From assembly GCA_964399985.1 (NCBI GenBank), contig CAYNRY010000001.1, forward strand, positions 186,001-250,000: DNA of 64,000 nt, read 5' to 3'. The notes under the pieces were generated by a model. That model had not been told where the DNA came from and did no database searches. It worked only from the letters and a program-made list of their open reading frames with translations. This stretch comes from Micavibrio_B sp964399985 (lineage in GTDB: Bacteria > Pseudomonadota > Alphaproteobacteria > Micavibrionales > Micavibrionaceae). Numbering within the stretch: the stretch's first letter is position 1; each line of letters begins with the position of its first letter. The position numbers were made by a program, and so were the translations under genes. Below, one piece after another: positions 7,022 to 16,682 of this stretch.

Positions 7022-8788
7022 CTATTCGGCAGTCAGAAATTTACTGCCATTTGCCTGATCCTGCGAAGGGGAGGGCGTTTTATTCAATACAAGGCCGTTT
7101 TCAATTTTTTCATTCAGGCTTTTGTTCAAATCCGCATCTGGTTTGAAGCTAAGCGCACGTCTCCATTGGAAGCGCGCCTCGTTGCGGCGTCCAACCTGCC
7201 AGTAGGCATCGCCAAGATGGTCGTTGATCGTTGGATCATAGGGCGAAAGCTCGATAGCGCGTTCAAGCGCATCTGCGGCTTGTTTATATTTGCCTTGTTT
7301 GTAATAGGCCCAGCCGAGGGAATCGACGATATAGCCGTCATCGGGGCGCAGGCGAACCGCCTTTTCGATCATGCGTGTTGCTTCATCGAGATTGATGCCC
7401 TGGTCGGTCCAACTGTAACCTAGATAATTCAGGATATAAGGGTGGTCGGGTTCGAGCGCGAGGGCTGATTTTAAATCTTTTTCCGCAGCCTTCCAGTTTT
7501 TCAAACGTTCATTGGCAATCCCGCGCGCGTAAAGCAGGTTCCAATGTTTAACAGTGATATTATCGCCGAGAATAGCGAAGGCTTTATTATACTCGTTCAA
7601 AGCCAGATTGAATTTTTCCTGCTCGCGATAAATATCGCCGATTTGTATTTGAGCTTCGATATCCTTGGTTTTATCGACGACGTTTTTTAGCATTTGAATG
7701 GCTTGATCGGGCTTTCCTGCTTCTTCAAGCAATTCGGCAATCTGGCGCTGAATTTTAATGGCCATTTGCGGATTGTTCGATATATCGATCTGATTAAAAA
7801 GATTGATCGCCTCGTCATAGCGTTTGAATTGTGCCGCCATGTGGGCGATCAAAATGCGCGAGTCGTTCTCCCCACTGTTTAAATAAAGAGACATCTGCGC
7901 AAATAGTCGCGCGCTGTCCGGATAGTCCTGGTACAAAACGGTGGCCATATCAAAGAGGGCGCGGGCCATGCCTTCGATGGGTGAATCGATTTTGTCGACC
8001 GAGTCTGATAATTGCGCACGTTCGCTTTCAGGAACGCCGCGCAAAACATCCTTGGCCTGAGCGTTCAAACCATGACGCTCGAAAATATCAGAAATCTGGT
8101 GCAGGCTTTTAGTGGACAAGCCAAGGCTCGAATAGTCGCGCATGGCCAGATTTTTTAAAGCCGCCTTATCGTCCAGAAAATCGGCAATCAAGATCGCATG
8201 ATAGAAATGAACGACATTCTTGTTAAGCTGGACGATATCGAGTTTTTTATTTCCTGCCGAAGCCCACGCTTTTAGAAGCGGTTTGACGAATTCACTAATT
8301 CCGTCATCGGGGATTTTTTGCGCATCTGTTAAAACTTGCGCATAATTTCCGCTCTTTAGAGTTTCAATTGCCAGAAACAATCTAGGCAGGGAGCCTGTTT
8401 CACCTGATTTAAGAGTGGCGCGCGCTAGGTCCATGGCTTCTGGATAACGGCCGGCTCCCATGGCAAGCGCCATGGCGCGGCGCTCAAGATCCATATTGCC
8501 CGGATTATTGCTCAGAACTTCGCTGAAATACTTGCTGGCCGTTTCCCAATCGAAATTGCTTTGCGCAAAACGTCCGGCGAGATAGCTGCCGGTAGGGCTG
8601 CGCATCGTATATTGCGCTTCCAGCATGGCAAGTTCTTCAGGTGTCAATTCCGGTGTCAGGTATTTTTCCGGCACCTTGCCGGTAACCCAGGCTTTTAAAG
8701 CATCATACCAGTGAATATCGGCGTGCCTGTCATCGCATGCGGTCAATACCAATGCGGTTGTTGTCAAAAGAAGAAGGGTGCGTTTCAT
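7022..8788 (-). CDS. TPR-repeat lipoprotein
   Basis: A 588-residue protein beginning with a type II signal peptide (MKRTLLLLTTTALVLTAC; lipobox LTAC, Cys18), so it is lipid-anchored facing the periplasm. Most of the rest is helical tetratricopeptide repeats. The clearest are in the C-terminal third, where consecutive units such as YARGIANERLKNWKAAEKDL, LEPDHPYILNYLGYSW and DGYIVDSLGWAYYKQGKYKQ carry the TPR pattern. TPR proteins are scaffolds; a partner cannot be named. This gene is commonly found directly upstream of ispE in alphaproteobacteria. A clear start and a lipobox support the coordinates. Confidence 0.85.
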   Translation of the reverse strand: MKRTLLLLTTTALVLTACDDRHADIHWYDALKAWVTGKVPEKYLTPELTPEELAMLEAQYTMRSPTGSYLAGRFAQSNFDWETASKYFSEVLSNNPGNMDLERRAMALAMGAGRYPEAMDLARATLKSGETGSLPRLFLAIETLKSGNYAQVLTDAQKIPDDGISEFVKPLLKAWASAGNKKLDIVQLNKNVVHFYHAILIADFLDDKAALKNLAMRDYSSLGLSTKSLHQISDIFERHGLNAQAKDVLRGVPESERAQLSDSVDKIDSPIEGMARALFDMATVLYQDYPDSARLFAQMSLYLNSGENDSRILIAHMAAQFKRYDEAINLFNQIDISNNPQMAIKIQRQIAELLEEAGKPDQAIQMLKNVVDKTKDIEAQIQIGDIYREQEKFNLALNEYNKAFAILGDNITVKHWNLLYARGIANERLKNWKAAEKDLKSALALEPDHPYILNYLGYSWTDQGINLDEATRMIEKAVRLRPDDGYIVDSLGWAYYKQGKYKQAADALERAIELSPYDPTINDHLGDAYWQVGRRNEARFQWRRALSFKPDADLNKSLNEKIENGLVLNKTPSPSQDQANGSKFLTAE

Positions 8789-8842
8789 GGGAGCCAGTCT
8801 ATCTTAAAAATACAGAGCCTTATATAGGGCAATTATCGGAAA

Positions 8843-10462
8843 TTACATTCCTGTATAATTTGGGCCATCGCCCCCTTGTGGTACGACCCAGTCGATATTC
8901 TGGCTCGGGTCCTTGATATCGCAGGTTTTGCAATGAACGCAGTTTTGTGCGTTGATCTGGAAACGTTTCGAACCATCGGCTTCACTTACGACCTCATAGA
9001 CACCTGCCGGACAATATCTTTGGGCAGGTTCTGCCCAAACGGGCAAATTGACATTGATCGGAATGGACGGATCGCGAAGCTTTAAATGACATGGCTGGTC
9101 TTCTGCGTGATTGGTATTCGATATATAAACGCTCGACAGTCGGTCGAAAGTCAGTTTGCCGTCGGCTTTCGGGTAATCGATAGGTTTGGAATCTTCGGCT
9201 TTCTTAAGCTGCGCATAATCAGCATGGTTTTTGAATGTGACAGGAATACGCCATCCGCCGATCGTCTGGATCGCGGCATTGATCAGGCCTACCCATAAAC
9301 CTTTATGAAAGCCCGGCTTGATATTGCGGACTTTATAAAGTTCTTCATGTAGCCAGCTTGATTTATATTTCTCGGTATAGGATGTGCATTCTTGTGCCTC
9401 GATTTGTTCGGCCAGGGCTTCGGCGGCCAGCATACCTGATTTCATCGCGGCGTGATTGCCTTTGATTTTCGGCACGTTCAAAAAGCCGGCTGTATCGCCG
9501 ATTAAAAGCCCGCCGGGGAAAGTGAGTTTCGGCAGAGACTGGAAACCGCCCGCAGCTAAAGCGCGCGCGCCATAGGAGATACGCTTTCCATTCTCTAAAA
9601 TATTGCGGAAATAAGGATGCGTTTTGAAGCGCTGCATTTCCTCGAACGGAGAAAGATAGGGATTTTGGTAATCGAGGCCGACGACATAGCCAATGTAAAC
9701 CAGATTGTTTTCGGCATGGTACATAAACGAGCCGCCATAGGTTTCGGAACCGAGTGGCCAGCCGATCGTATGGACGCAAAGACCCTGACTATGTTTGTCC
9801 GCTGGAATTTCCCAGATCTCTTTGACGCCGAGACTATAGGTCTGTGGGTCGGACTCTTTACGCAAGTCGAATTTCTTGATGAGTTGTTTTGTCAGCGAGC
9901 CATGGCAGCCTTCGGCAAAGACGGTATGCTTGGCATGAAGTTCTAAGCCGGGCTGGAAAGCATCGGTGCGATTGCCGTGTTTGTCGACACCCATATCGCC
10001 TGTCGCCACGCCTCTGACCGAGCCGTCTTCGTGATAGAGAATCTCGGCGGCGGCAAAGCCGGGGTAAATTTCGACGCCGAGGGCTTCGGCCTGGGAAGCC
10101 AGCCATTTGGCAAAGCTGCCGAGCGAGATAATATAATTACCATGATTGTTCATCTGCGGCGGAGTCATCAGGCGAAATGCTTTATCCTTGGTGAGGAAAA
10201 GGAATTTGTCATCCTTGGCTTCGCAAGAAAGCGGTGCACCTAGATTCTTCCAGTCGGGAATAAGCTCGTTCAAGGCTCGGGGCTCAAAGACGGCGCCGGA
10301 GAGGAGATGGGCACCGACTTCGCTGCCTTTTTCAAGGACGCAGACAGTCATGTCAGGATTGAGCTGTTTCAGGCGGATGGCACAGGCGAGTCCTGAAGGT
10401 CCGGCACCGACGATTACAACATCGTAAGCCATATTATCGCGGTCTGTTCTGGGTTCTGTCAT
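8843..10462 (-). CDS. Electron-transfer flavoprotein:ubiquinone oxidoreductase
   Basis: A 539-residue ETF-QO at full family length. It passes electrons from reduced ETF (fatty acid and amino acid oxidation) to the quinone pool at the inner membrane. The FAD-binding VIVGAGPSGLACAIRL is near the N-terminus, a second FAD motif GLLIGDTAGFLNVPKIKG is mid-protein, and the C-terminal [4Fe-4S] ligands are seen as CPAGVYEV and CVHCKTC. It stands alone with its own upstream region; ETF alpha/beta are not in the window. It diverges from the uracil-DNA glycosylase gene. Confidence 0.96.
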   Translation of the reverse strand: MTEPRTDRDNMAYDVVIVGAGPSGLACAIRLKQLNPDMTVCVLEKGSEVGAHLLSGAVFEPRALNELIPDWKNLGAPLSCEAKDDKFLFLTKDKAFRLMTPPQMNNHGNYIISLGSFAKWLASQAEALGVEIYPGFAAAEILYHEDGSVRGVATGDMGVDKHGNRTDAFQPGLELHAKHTVFAEGCHGSLTKQLIKKFDLRKESDPQTYSLGVKEIWEIPADKHSQGLCVHTIGWPLGSETYGGSFMYHAENNLVYIGYVVGLDYQNPYLSPFEEMQRFKTHPYFRNILENGKRISYGARALAAGGFQSLPKLTFPGGLLIGDTAGFLNVPKIKGNHAAMKSGMLAAEALAEQIEAQECTSYTEKYKSSWLHEELYKVRNIKPGFHKGLWVGLINAAIQTIGGWRIPVTFKNHADYAQLKKAEDSKPIDYPKADGKLTFDRLSSVYISNTNHAEDQPCHLKLRDPSIPINVNLPVWAEPAQRYCPAGVYEVVSEADGSKRFQINAQNCVHCKTCDIKDPSQNIDWVVPQGGDGPNYTGM

Positions 10463-10591
10463 TGAGGTATCCTGAAATATAATTATGGAATAACTATAGA
10501 TTGTTTAAGGGTTTTGTCTTTGATTATACAGTGTTTCCTATTAACAATAAGCCATTCAGGCTAAAAAGAAATAAAGATTAGGACCGGATTT

Positions 10592-11395
10592 TTGGACAAT
10601 GACTTGAATATATTGGAATGGTATCTGGAGCAGGGCGTCACTGACCTGCTCGAGGACGCTCCCGTAAACAGATTTGCTGTTCTTCCTTCTCCGAGTATAG
10701 GTCCTGTCCAGTCGGTGAAGTCTCCCCCTGCCGCAAATATTATCCCTGAAATGCCGCTTGGGACCGCCGATGCCAAGAAAGAAGCGTTAAAACTGGCGCA
10801 AAGTGCCAATACGCTGGAAGAATTAAAAGAAGCAATCCGAGGGTTTGACGCTCTGGCGATTAAGAAAACCGCGACCAATCTGGTTTTTGCAGATGGCAAT
10901 CCTAAAGCCAGAGTGATGGTTATTGGTGAAGCCCCTGGCGGGGATGAGGATATTCAGGGTAAACCCTTTGTCGGGGTCAGCGGCCAGCTCATGGATAAGA
11001 TGTTTGCCGCGATCGGCCTGTCCCGCCAATCTGACGATCCTGACACTTCTATATATATATCAAATATCTTGAACTGGCGTCCCCCGGGGAACCGTACACC
11101 GAGTCCGGCAGAAGTCGAGATTAGTCTAGCTTTCATCGAGCGGCATATTGCTCTGATACAGCCTAAAATATTGGTCTTTATGGGCGGCGTATCAGCGAAG
11201 GCACTATTAGATACGGCAGATGGCATAACAAAGCTGCGCGGAAAATGGGCGACCTATCGTCCGCTGACTGAAAGCGGCGGCGTAGAATTGCCGGTCCTGC
11301 CAACTTTCCATCCATCTTTTCTTCTAAGGACGCCAATACAGAAAAAACAGGCGTGGATTGATATGCTTTTACTGAAAAAACGCCTCTCTGATTGA
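10592..11395 (+). CDS. Uracil-DNA glycosylase family 4-like protein without cysteines
   Basis: A 267-residue protein with the UDG superfamily motifs VIGEAPGGDEDIQGKPFVG (water-activating/uracil-pocket loop), NILNWRPPGNRTP and HPSFLLRTP, as in family 4 enzymes that excise uracil from DNA. Family 4 enzymes normally bind a [4Fe-4S] cluster through four cysteines, but this protein contains no cysteine; the position usually Cys in the segment before the catalytic domain is Ala (GFDALAIKKTA). The start is TTG at 10592, chosen because the N-terminal LEWYLEQGV matches family members; the ribosome-binding site (agga) is weak. Repair activity is likely but the loss of the cluster makes it uncertain. 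Confidence 0.85.
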   Translation: MDNDLNILEWYLEQGVTDLLEDAPVNRFAVLPSPSIGPVQSVKSPPAANIIPEMPLGTADAKKEALKLAQSANTLEELKEAIRGFDALAIKKTATNLVFADGNPKARVMVIGEAPGGDEDIQGKPFVGVSGQLMDKMFAAIGLSRQSDDPDTSIYISNILNWRPPGNRTPSPAEVEISLAFIERHIALIQPKILVFMGGVSAKALLDTADGITKLRGKWATYRPLTESGGVELPVLPTFHPSFLLRTPIQKKQAWIDMLLLKKRLSD

Positions 11396-11682
11396 TTTTT
11401 ATAGTATTCAGAATATCGAATACAGTATTTATAAAATTTATTTCTGTATTCATTAAGTATTTTTAGTAAGCCTTTAAGCATCTGGTTAGAGAATAGAGTA
11501 ATTTGAATAATTATTCCAGAATAGGGTAATTTTATATAGTCTGGAAAAATAAAAATTACCTTATTGGCTTATAAATTTACTAATAAATTCAGCATCTTAG
11601 CTAAAATCGCCTTGTTAACCATTTTAGTTTTATTGTTTTTTTCTGGACTTTTTACTTCGAGGTCCCTATCTGTTCTCCCGCT
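11396..11682. other. AT-rich intergenic region with three inverted repeats
   Basis: A 287-bp, very AT-rich spacer with no gene. It holds GAATACAG/CTGTATTC (11418-11425 and 11444-11451), TTCCAGA/TCTGGAA (11514-11520 and 11540-11546) and GGTAATTTT/AAAATTACC (11525-11533 and 11552-11560), the last two interleaved. These may be operators or alternative RNA folds between the glycosylase and transglycosylase genes. Confidence 0.5.
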
Positions 11683-13179
11683 ATGGGTACAGAAAAAGAA
11701 AACGGCAAGTGGCGGGGGCGACTGCTCCAGGCATTATTGCTAGGTGGTGTGGTCCTAACTGGTTATTGCGGCGCGGCAGCTTTGAGCGAGCGCCTCATGC
11801 CGCCTGTGAAGGTTGAAGCCGCTAACGCTGTGGCGTTATCGATCGGCAATGGCTCTATTGTTGCAGGCGATGATTTTGAACCTTTGGTTACCTCTTCCGC
11901 TTATCGCATCCTGAATAAGACCATCCGCGAAGAACTGAGGCAGGGCCGACCAAGCTATGCTTTGAAGCTTCTTGGCGCCGATCCAATGGCCCAGAAAATC
12001 AAGAATGTTGAATATGATAAATTGCGGGCTTCGATTGCCCAGTCTTACCTGATCGAAGGCAAGACCCAGAAGGCCTTTGATGTCGCTAAGGCTTCCTCTC
12101 ACCGCTCACGCCATGACGCACCGGAAGCAGCATGGGTCGGCGGTTTGGCGGCATGGAAAATGGATAATTATGAAGAAGCGGCGCAATTCTTCTCGGTTGC
12201 AGCGAAATCCAGGCGAGCTTCTGTCTGGCTGAAATCCGGCAGCGCGTTTTGGGCGGCGCGTGCCTATGGGCGTATGGGCGATATGCAGGAAGCAAATCAT
12301 TACATGGAAATCGCGGCCAAATATCCGCGCACATTTTATGGTTTGATTGCGCTTCGTTCAATGGGCAGGGATTTTGATTTCAACTGGGACAAGCCTGACC
12401 TCAAATCCAAGCATAAGAAATCCTTAGAGGCATCTGTGAACGTGCAGGACGCCATCGCGCTCTCTAAAAAAGGTAATATCACGGAGGCGTTGACCAGGCT
12501 TGGCAAATCAGGCTGGCTGGATAACGGTTATAAGCAGCGCCAGCTTCTTGCTTATATTCTCGATAAGAATATACCGGCTCTGTCTCTTCTTTTGGGGCGC
12601 ATGACTAAGGACGATGCAGGAGCGTTTTATGATATCGCTCTTTATCCTGAAGCCCCATGGAATCCCGATAAGGGTTATGAAGTCGATACTGCGCTGGTCA
12701 ATGCCCTGATCCGTCAGGAATCGCGGTTTAATCCACAAGCCAAGAACGCGAGCGGCGCGAGCGGCCTGATGCAGCTTATGCCGTCGACGGCCAGTTATAT
12801 GGCCAAAGGAATTGATGTCGCGTTAACGCATCCGCAGACCAATATCAGCGTTGGTCAGAAATATGTTCGTCATTTGCTGATGGATTCAAACGTCAATAAT
12901 GACCTTTTCTACATGGCGGTTGCCTATAATGCAGGTCCGGGCAATCTGGCGCGCTGGAAAAGACAATATAAGGATATCAGCGATCCGCTTCTATTCATCG
13001 AAAGCATTCCGTCATCCGAAACCCGCGCTTTTGTCGAGCGTGTCATGGTAAATTACTGGATCTACCGTATTCGTGAAGGCAAAGACAACCCATCACTGGA
13101 TGCTGTAGCGTTTGAACGTGACGAAGAATATACCGATGCCGGTACGCGCCACGATGCTATGCAATTCGCGTCCAATTAG
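11683..13179 (+). CDS. Soluble-type lytic murein transglycosylase (SLT domain)
   Basis: A 498-residue protein. One N-terminal hydrophobic segment (LLLGGVVLTGYCGAAAL, about 18-34) serves as signal or anchor. A long helical, superhelical-type region precedes the C-terminal catalytic domain at about 335-470, with the sequence ALIRQESRFNPQAKNASGAS, where Glu of RQES is the catalytic acid, then GLMQLMPSTA and VAYNAGPGN. It cleaves the MurNAc-GlcNAc bond with 1,6-anhydro product formation in the periplasm. Length is shorter than E. coli Slt70 but usual for alphaproteobacteria. It converges on hisN with no spacer. Confidence 0.93.
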   Translation: MGTEKENGKWRGRLLQALLLGGVVLTGYCGAAALSERLMPPVKVEAANAVALSIGNGSIVAGDDFEPLVTSSAYRILNKTIREELRQGRPSYALKLLGADPMAQKIKNVEYDKLRASIAQSYLIEGKTQKAFDVAKASSHRSRHDAPEAAWVGGLAAWKMDNYEEAAQFFSVAAKSRRASVWLKSGSAFWAARAYGRMGDMQEANHYMEIAAKYPRTFYGLIALRSMGRDFDFNWDKPDLKSKHKKSLEASVNVQDAIALSKKGNITEALTRLGKSGWLDNGYKQRQLLAYILDKNIPALSLLLGRMTKDDAGAFYDIALYPEAPWNPDKGYEVDTALVNALIRQESRFNPQAKNASGASGLMQLMPSTASYMAKGIDVALTHPQTNISVGQKYVRHLLMDSNVNNDLFYMAVAYNAGPGNLARWKRQYKDISDPLLFIESIPSSETRAFVERVMVNYWIYRIREGKDNPSLDAVAFERDEEYTDAGTRHDAMQFASN

Positions 13180-13947
13180 TCAGAGTAGCGCTAATGCTTT
13201 TGCATGTAATTTTGGATCGCCAACTGCTAAGAGATTGCTTCCACTGGATAATGTCAATTTCGCGCCGGACCAGTCCGTAATCTTGCCGCCTGCGCCTTCG
13301 ATAATCGGCACAAGCGCGATATAATCATAAAGGCCTAATTGATCTTCCACGAGAACATCGATTGCGCCATTGGCCATGAGGCCATAGAAATAACAATCAC
13401 CCTGATAGACTGTATAACGACACGCGCCATCAAATCTGACGAAACGCTGCGGATCGTTTTTATCTATCTGTGAAGGTGACCCAGTTCCGAAGACGGCGGA
13501 TTTTAAATCGGCGCAGTTTCTCGTTTTTATAATTGATCCGTTAAAAGTCGTGGCTTGTCCTTTGATTCCAATCCATCTCTCTTTCGATACGCACTGATCT
13601 ATAATGCCGAGGATCGGCTCACCCTCATAGCAAAGACCGATTAACGTGCCGAATGTCGGGCGACCGATGGTAAAGGACTTGGTTCCGTCAATCGGATCGA
13701 CGACCCATGTATAACCATTTTGGCTCGGCGTATTTTCAAACTCCTCGCCAAAAAAGCCGTCTTCCGGTCTTTTGACCGAGATAATCTCTCTGAGGCGCGC
13801 TTCGATGCCGCGATCCGCCAAGGTCACTGGCGTTTCGTCGGACTTTGATATGATCTCGAAATCCTGCCGGTAATAGGAAAGGGCGATTTTTCCGGCTTCA
13901 TCTGCCATAAACTTCGCCAGATCAATAAGTTCAGTGTTGATGCTCAT
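13180..13947 (-). CDS. hisN: Histidinol-phosphatase, inositol monophosphatase family
   Basis: A 255-residue member of the inositol monophosphatase fold. Metal-binding motifs are GFFGEEFENT and WVVDPIDGTKSF, and a C-terminal segment resembling LVPIIEGAGGKITDWSG closes the active site. The HisN branch removes phosphate from L-histidinol phosphate in histidine synthesis; the GRPTFGTLIGLCYEGEP stretch favours HisN over SuhB or CysQ, so the assignment is good but not certain. It lies alone, away from other his genes, convergent with the transglycosylase gene and divergent from alaS. Confidence 0.85.
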   Translation of the reverse strand: MSINTELIDLAKFMADEAGKIALSYYRQDFEIISKSDETPVTLADRGIEARLREIISVKRPEDGFFGEEFENTPSQNGYTWVVDPIDGTKSFTIGRPTFGTLIGLCYEGEPILGIIDQCVSKERWIGIKGQATTFNGSIIKTRNCADLKSAVFGTGSPSQIDKNDPQRFVRFDGACRYTVYQGDCYFYGLMANGAIDVLVEDQLGLYDYIALVPIIEGAGGKITDWSGAKLTLSSGSNLLAVGDPKLHAKALALL

Positions 13948-14024
13948 GAAAAATCCCTTGGAAAAATTCGCGTAATACGGCTAACTAAGAGCCATATTAC
14001 ATTTATTAAGACAAGGGTACAGGC

Positions 14025-16682
14025 ATGAAAACCGCTGCCGATATACGTTCCGAATTTTTGAATTTCTTTGCCAAGAACGGCCATGAGAAAGTTGCGTCCA
14101 GCCCTCTGGTGCCACAAAACGACCCGACCCTGATGTTCACCAATTCAGGCATGGTCCAGTTCAAAAACGTGTTCACCGGTGTCGAAAAGCGCCCGTACTC
14201 ACGCGCCACAACGTCCCAGAAATCCGTCCGTGCTGGCGGGAAACACAATGACCTTGAGAATGTCGGGTATACGGCCCGCCATTTTACCTTTTTCGAAATG
14301 CTCGGAAATTTCTCCTTCGGTGATTATTTCAAGGAAGAGGCGATCCATTACGCTTGGGAATTGGTTAGTAAAAATTTCCAGATGCCCAAAGACAAATTGC
14401 TGGTCACGGTCCACTCGACGGATGAAGAGGCGGCCACGCTGTGGCGCAAAATTGCCGGTTTTTCAGATGACAGGATCATCCGCATCAATACAAATGACAA
14501 TTTCTGGATGATGGGCGATACGGGGCCTTGCGGGCCATGTTCCGAAATCTTCATTGATCGCGGTGATCATATTTTCGGTGGACCGCCGGGATCGCCGGAC
14601 GAAGACGGCGACCGTTTCCTTGAATTCTGGAACCTTGTTTTTATGCAATTCGAGCAGGAACCGGATGGAAAAGGCGGGCATATTAGAAAACCTCTGCCGA
14701 AGCCTTCTATTGATACAGGTATGGGCCTTGAACGCATGGCCATGATTATGCAGGGTAAAAATTCGGTTTTTGAAATCGATTTGATGCGCGCCATTATCGA
14801 ACATGTTGGTGATTTGACGGGTGTTAATCCGGACGGCGACCAGGCCCCAAGCCATAAAGTAATCGCTGACCATTTGCGCTCCGCTGCTTTCCTGATCGCT
14901 GATGGTGTTATGCCGTCCAACGAAGGTCGCGGTTATGTTCTGCGTCGTATCATGCGAAGAGGTATGCGTCATGCTCAGTTATTGGGCGCGAAAGAGCCCT
15001 TGATGTATCGCCTGTTCCCGACATTGCAAGCCATGATGGGCGAAGCCTATCCGGAACTTTACGCGGCAGGTTCTCTGATTACAGAAACCCTTAAATTGGA
15101 AGAGGGTAAATTTAAGCAAACGCTGGAACGCGGGCTTAAATTGCTCGACGAAGAGACATCCAAACTTTCCGGCGGCGCGAAGCTTCCGGGCGAAGCCGCC
15201 TTTAAATTATACGATACATTCGGCTTTCCCTTGGACCTGACGCAAGACGCACTTCGCGCGAAGAATATCGAAGTCGATACCGAAGGTTTTGAAACGGCGA
15301 TGGATAAGCAAAAAGCCGAAGCCCGCAAAAATTGGGCAGGTTCGGGTGATACGGCAACGGAAAAGGTCTGGTTCGAGCTGCTTGATAAGGTCGGCCCGAC
15401 TGAATTCCTCGGTTACTCGAAAGTTGAAGCCGAAGGTCAAATTAAAACCATCGTGAAAGACGGCAAAGAGGTTGCGGAAGCTAAAGCAGGCGATAAGGTT
15501 CAGATTGTTTTGAACCAAACGCCTTTCTATGCGGAGTCCGGCGGTCAGGTTGGTGATACGGGCGTATTGAAATTCGGCAATAATGTTTTTGAAGTGTCTG
15601 ATACGGCCAAGAAACTTGGCAAAATGTTTTCGCATGTCGGTATCGTGAAAGAAGGTACGTTTAAAGTAAGTGATGCAGTTGAAGCGCAAGTCGATGTCAC
15701 GCGCCGCAACGCCATTCAGGCGCACCACTCGGCAACTCACCTGCTGCATGAGGCTTTGCGGTTAACGCTCGGCGATCACGTCGCGCAAAAAGGCTCGATG
15801 CAAACATCTGACCGCACGCGTTTTGATATTTCCCATCATTTGGGCATAAGCGCTGACCAACTGAAACAAGTTGAAGCGATGGTGAATGAAGAAATCCGCG
15901 CCGATACGGAAGTGCGTACGCGGCTGATGGCGATTGATGATGCGCGCGAAACCGGCGCTCGCGCTTTGTTCGGCGAAAAATACGATGATGAAGTTCGTGT
16001 CGTGTCCATGGGAAGACAGGAACAAGGGCAAAACAAGCCTTTTTCTGTCGAGCTTTGCGGCGGTACGCATGTCGGGCGTACGGGTGAAATTGGCCTATTT
16101 AAAATCGTCTCCGAAGGGGCGGTCGGTTCGGGCGTTCGCCGTATTGAGGCGGTTGCCGGGCAAACTGCGCTGGACTACTATAATTCTCAGGAAGACCGAT
16201 TGTTTGAAGCGGCCTCTATCCTGAAAGCCAATCCGTCAGATGTGGTTGACCGCGTTAAATCGCTGATAGAAGAAAAGAAAAAGCTGGAGCAGGAATTAAC
16301 CGCGCTTCGCCGCAAATTGGCAACCGGCGGCGCAGGCGACAGTGGCCCATCTGCCAAAGACATCAATGGCGTTAAATTTATCGGCAAAGTTCTGGAAGAT
16401 GTTCCGGCCAAAGATTTAAAACCGATGGCAGATGATTTAAAAGCTCAGATCGGCTCTGGTGTGGTTGTGTTGATTGCGACCGAAGAAGGAAAAGCATCTA
16501 TCGTTGTCGCTGTCACGTCTGACCTGACATCGAAAATCAACGCGGTCGATCTGGTGAAAATCGGTGCCGAAGCGCTCGGCGGCAAAGGCGGTGGCGGTCG
16601 TCCTGATATGGCGCAAGCCGGCGGACCTGATGCAGGCGCGGCAAATGATGCGATTGCAGGGATTGAGAAGAAGCTGGCTTAA
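14025..16682 (+). CDS. alaS: Alanyl-tRNA synthetase
   Basis: 885 residues, full length. The N-terminal class II catalytic core shows FLNFFAKNGHEKVASSPLVP and FTNSGMVQFKNVF. The editing domain has the zinc ligands HHSATHLLHEAL and CGGTHVGRTGEIG, and the C-terminal C-Ala domain ends in GGGRPDMAQAGG. It charges tRNA-Ala and clears Ser/Gly mischarging. The start at 14025 follows an aagggtacaggc leader. It overlaps the convergent RelA/SpoT-like gene by 4 bp at its stop. Confidence 0.98.
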   Translation: MKTAADIRSEFLNFFAKNGHEKVASSPLVPQNDPTLMFTNSGMVQFKNVFTGVEKRPYSRATTSQKSVRAGGKHNDLENVGYTARHFTFFEMLGNFSFGDYFKEEAIHYAWELVSKNFQMPKDKLLVTVHSTDEEAATLWRKIAGFSDDRIIRINTNDNFWMMGDTGPCGPCSEIFIDRGDHIFGGPPGSPDEDGDRFLEFWNLVFMQFEQEPDGKGGHIRKPLPKPSIDTGMGLERMAMIMQGKNSVFEIDLMRAIIEHVGDLTGVNPDGDQAPSHKVIADHLRSAAFLIADGVMPSNEGRGYVLRRIMRRGMRHAQLLGAKEPLMYRLFPTLQAMMGEAYPELYAAGSLITETLKLEEGKFKQTLERGLKLLDEETSKLSGGAKLPGEAAFKLYDTFGFPLDLTQDALRAKNIEVDTEGFETAMDKQKAEARKNWAGSGDTATEKVWFELLDKVGPTEFLGYSKVEAEGQIKTIVKDGKEVAEAKAGDKVQIVLNQTPFYAESGGQVGDTGVLKFGNNVFEVSDTAKKLGKMFSHVGIVKEGTFKVSDAVEAQVDVTRRNAIQAHHSATHLLHEALRLTLGDHVAQKGSMQTSDRTRFDISHHLGISADQLKQVEAMVNEEIRADTEVRTRLMAIDDARETGARALFGEKYDDEVRVVSMGRQEQGQNKPFSVELCGGTHVGRTGEIGLFKIVSEGAVGSGVRRIEAVAGQTALDYYNSQEDRLFEAASILKANPSDVVDRVKSLIEEKKKLEQELTALRRKLATGGAGDSGPSAKDINGVKFIGKVLEDVPAKDLKPMADDLKAQIGSGVVVLIATEEGKASIVVAVTSDLTSKINAVDLVKIGAEALGGKGGGGRPDMAQAGGPDAGAANDAIAGIEKKLA

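Noticed and set aside
7081..7423. Plus-strand frame over ispE/TPR junction
   Set aside because: Overlaps two well-supported minus-strand genes and has no motif.
9363..9779. 138-residue frame inside the ETF-QO gene
   Set aside because: Arg-rich composition typical of an alternate-frame shadow; ETF-QO motifs run through it.
15207..15749. 180-residue minus-strand frame opposite alaS
   Set aside because: Shadow of the strong alaS coding frame; no start context or family match.
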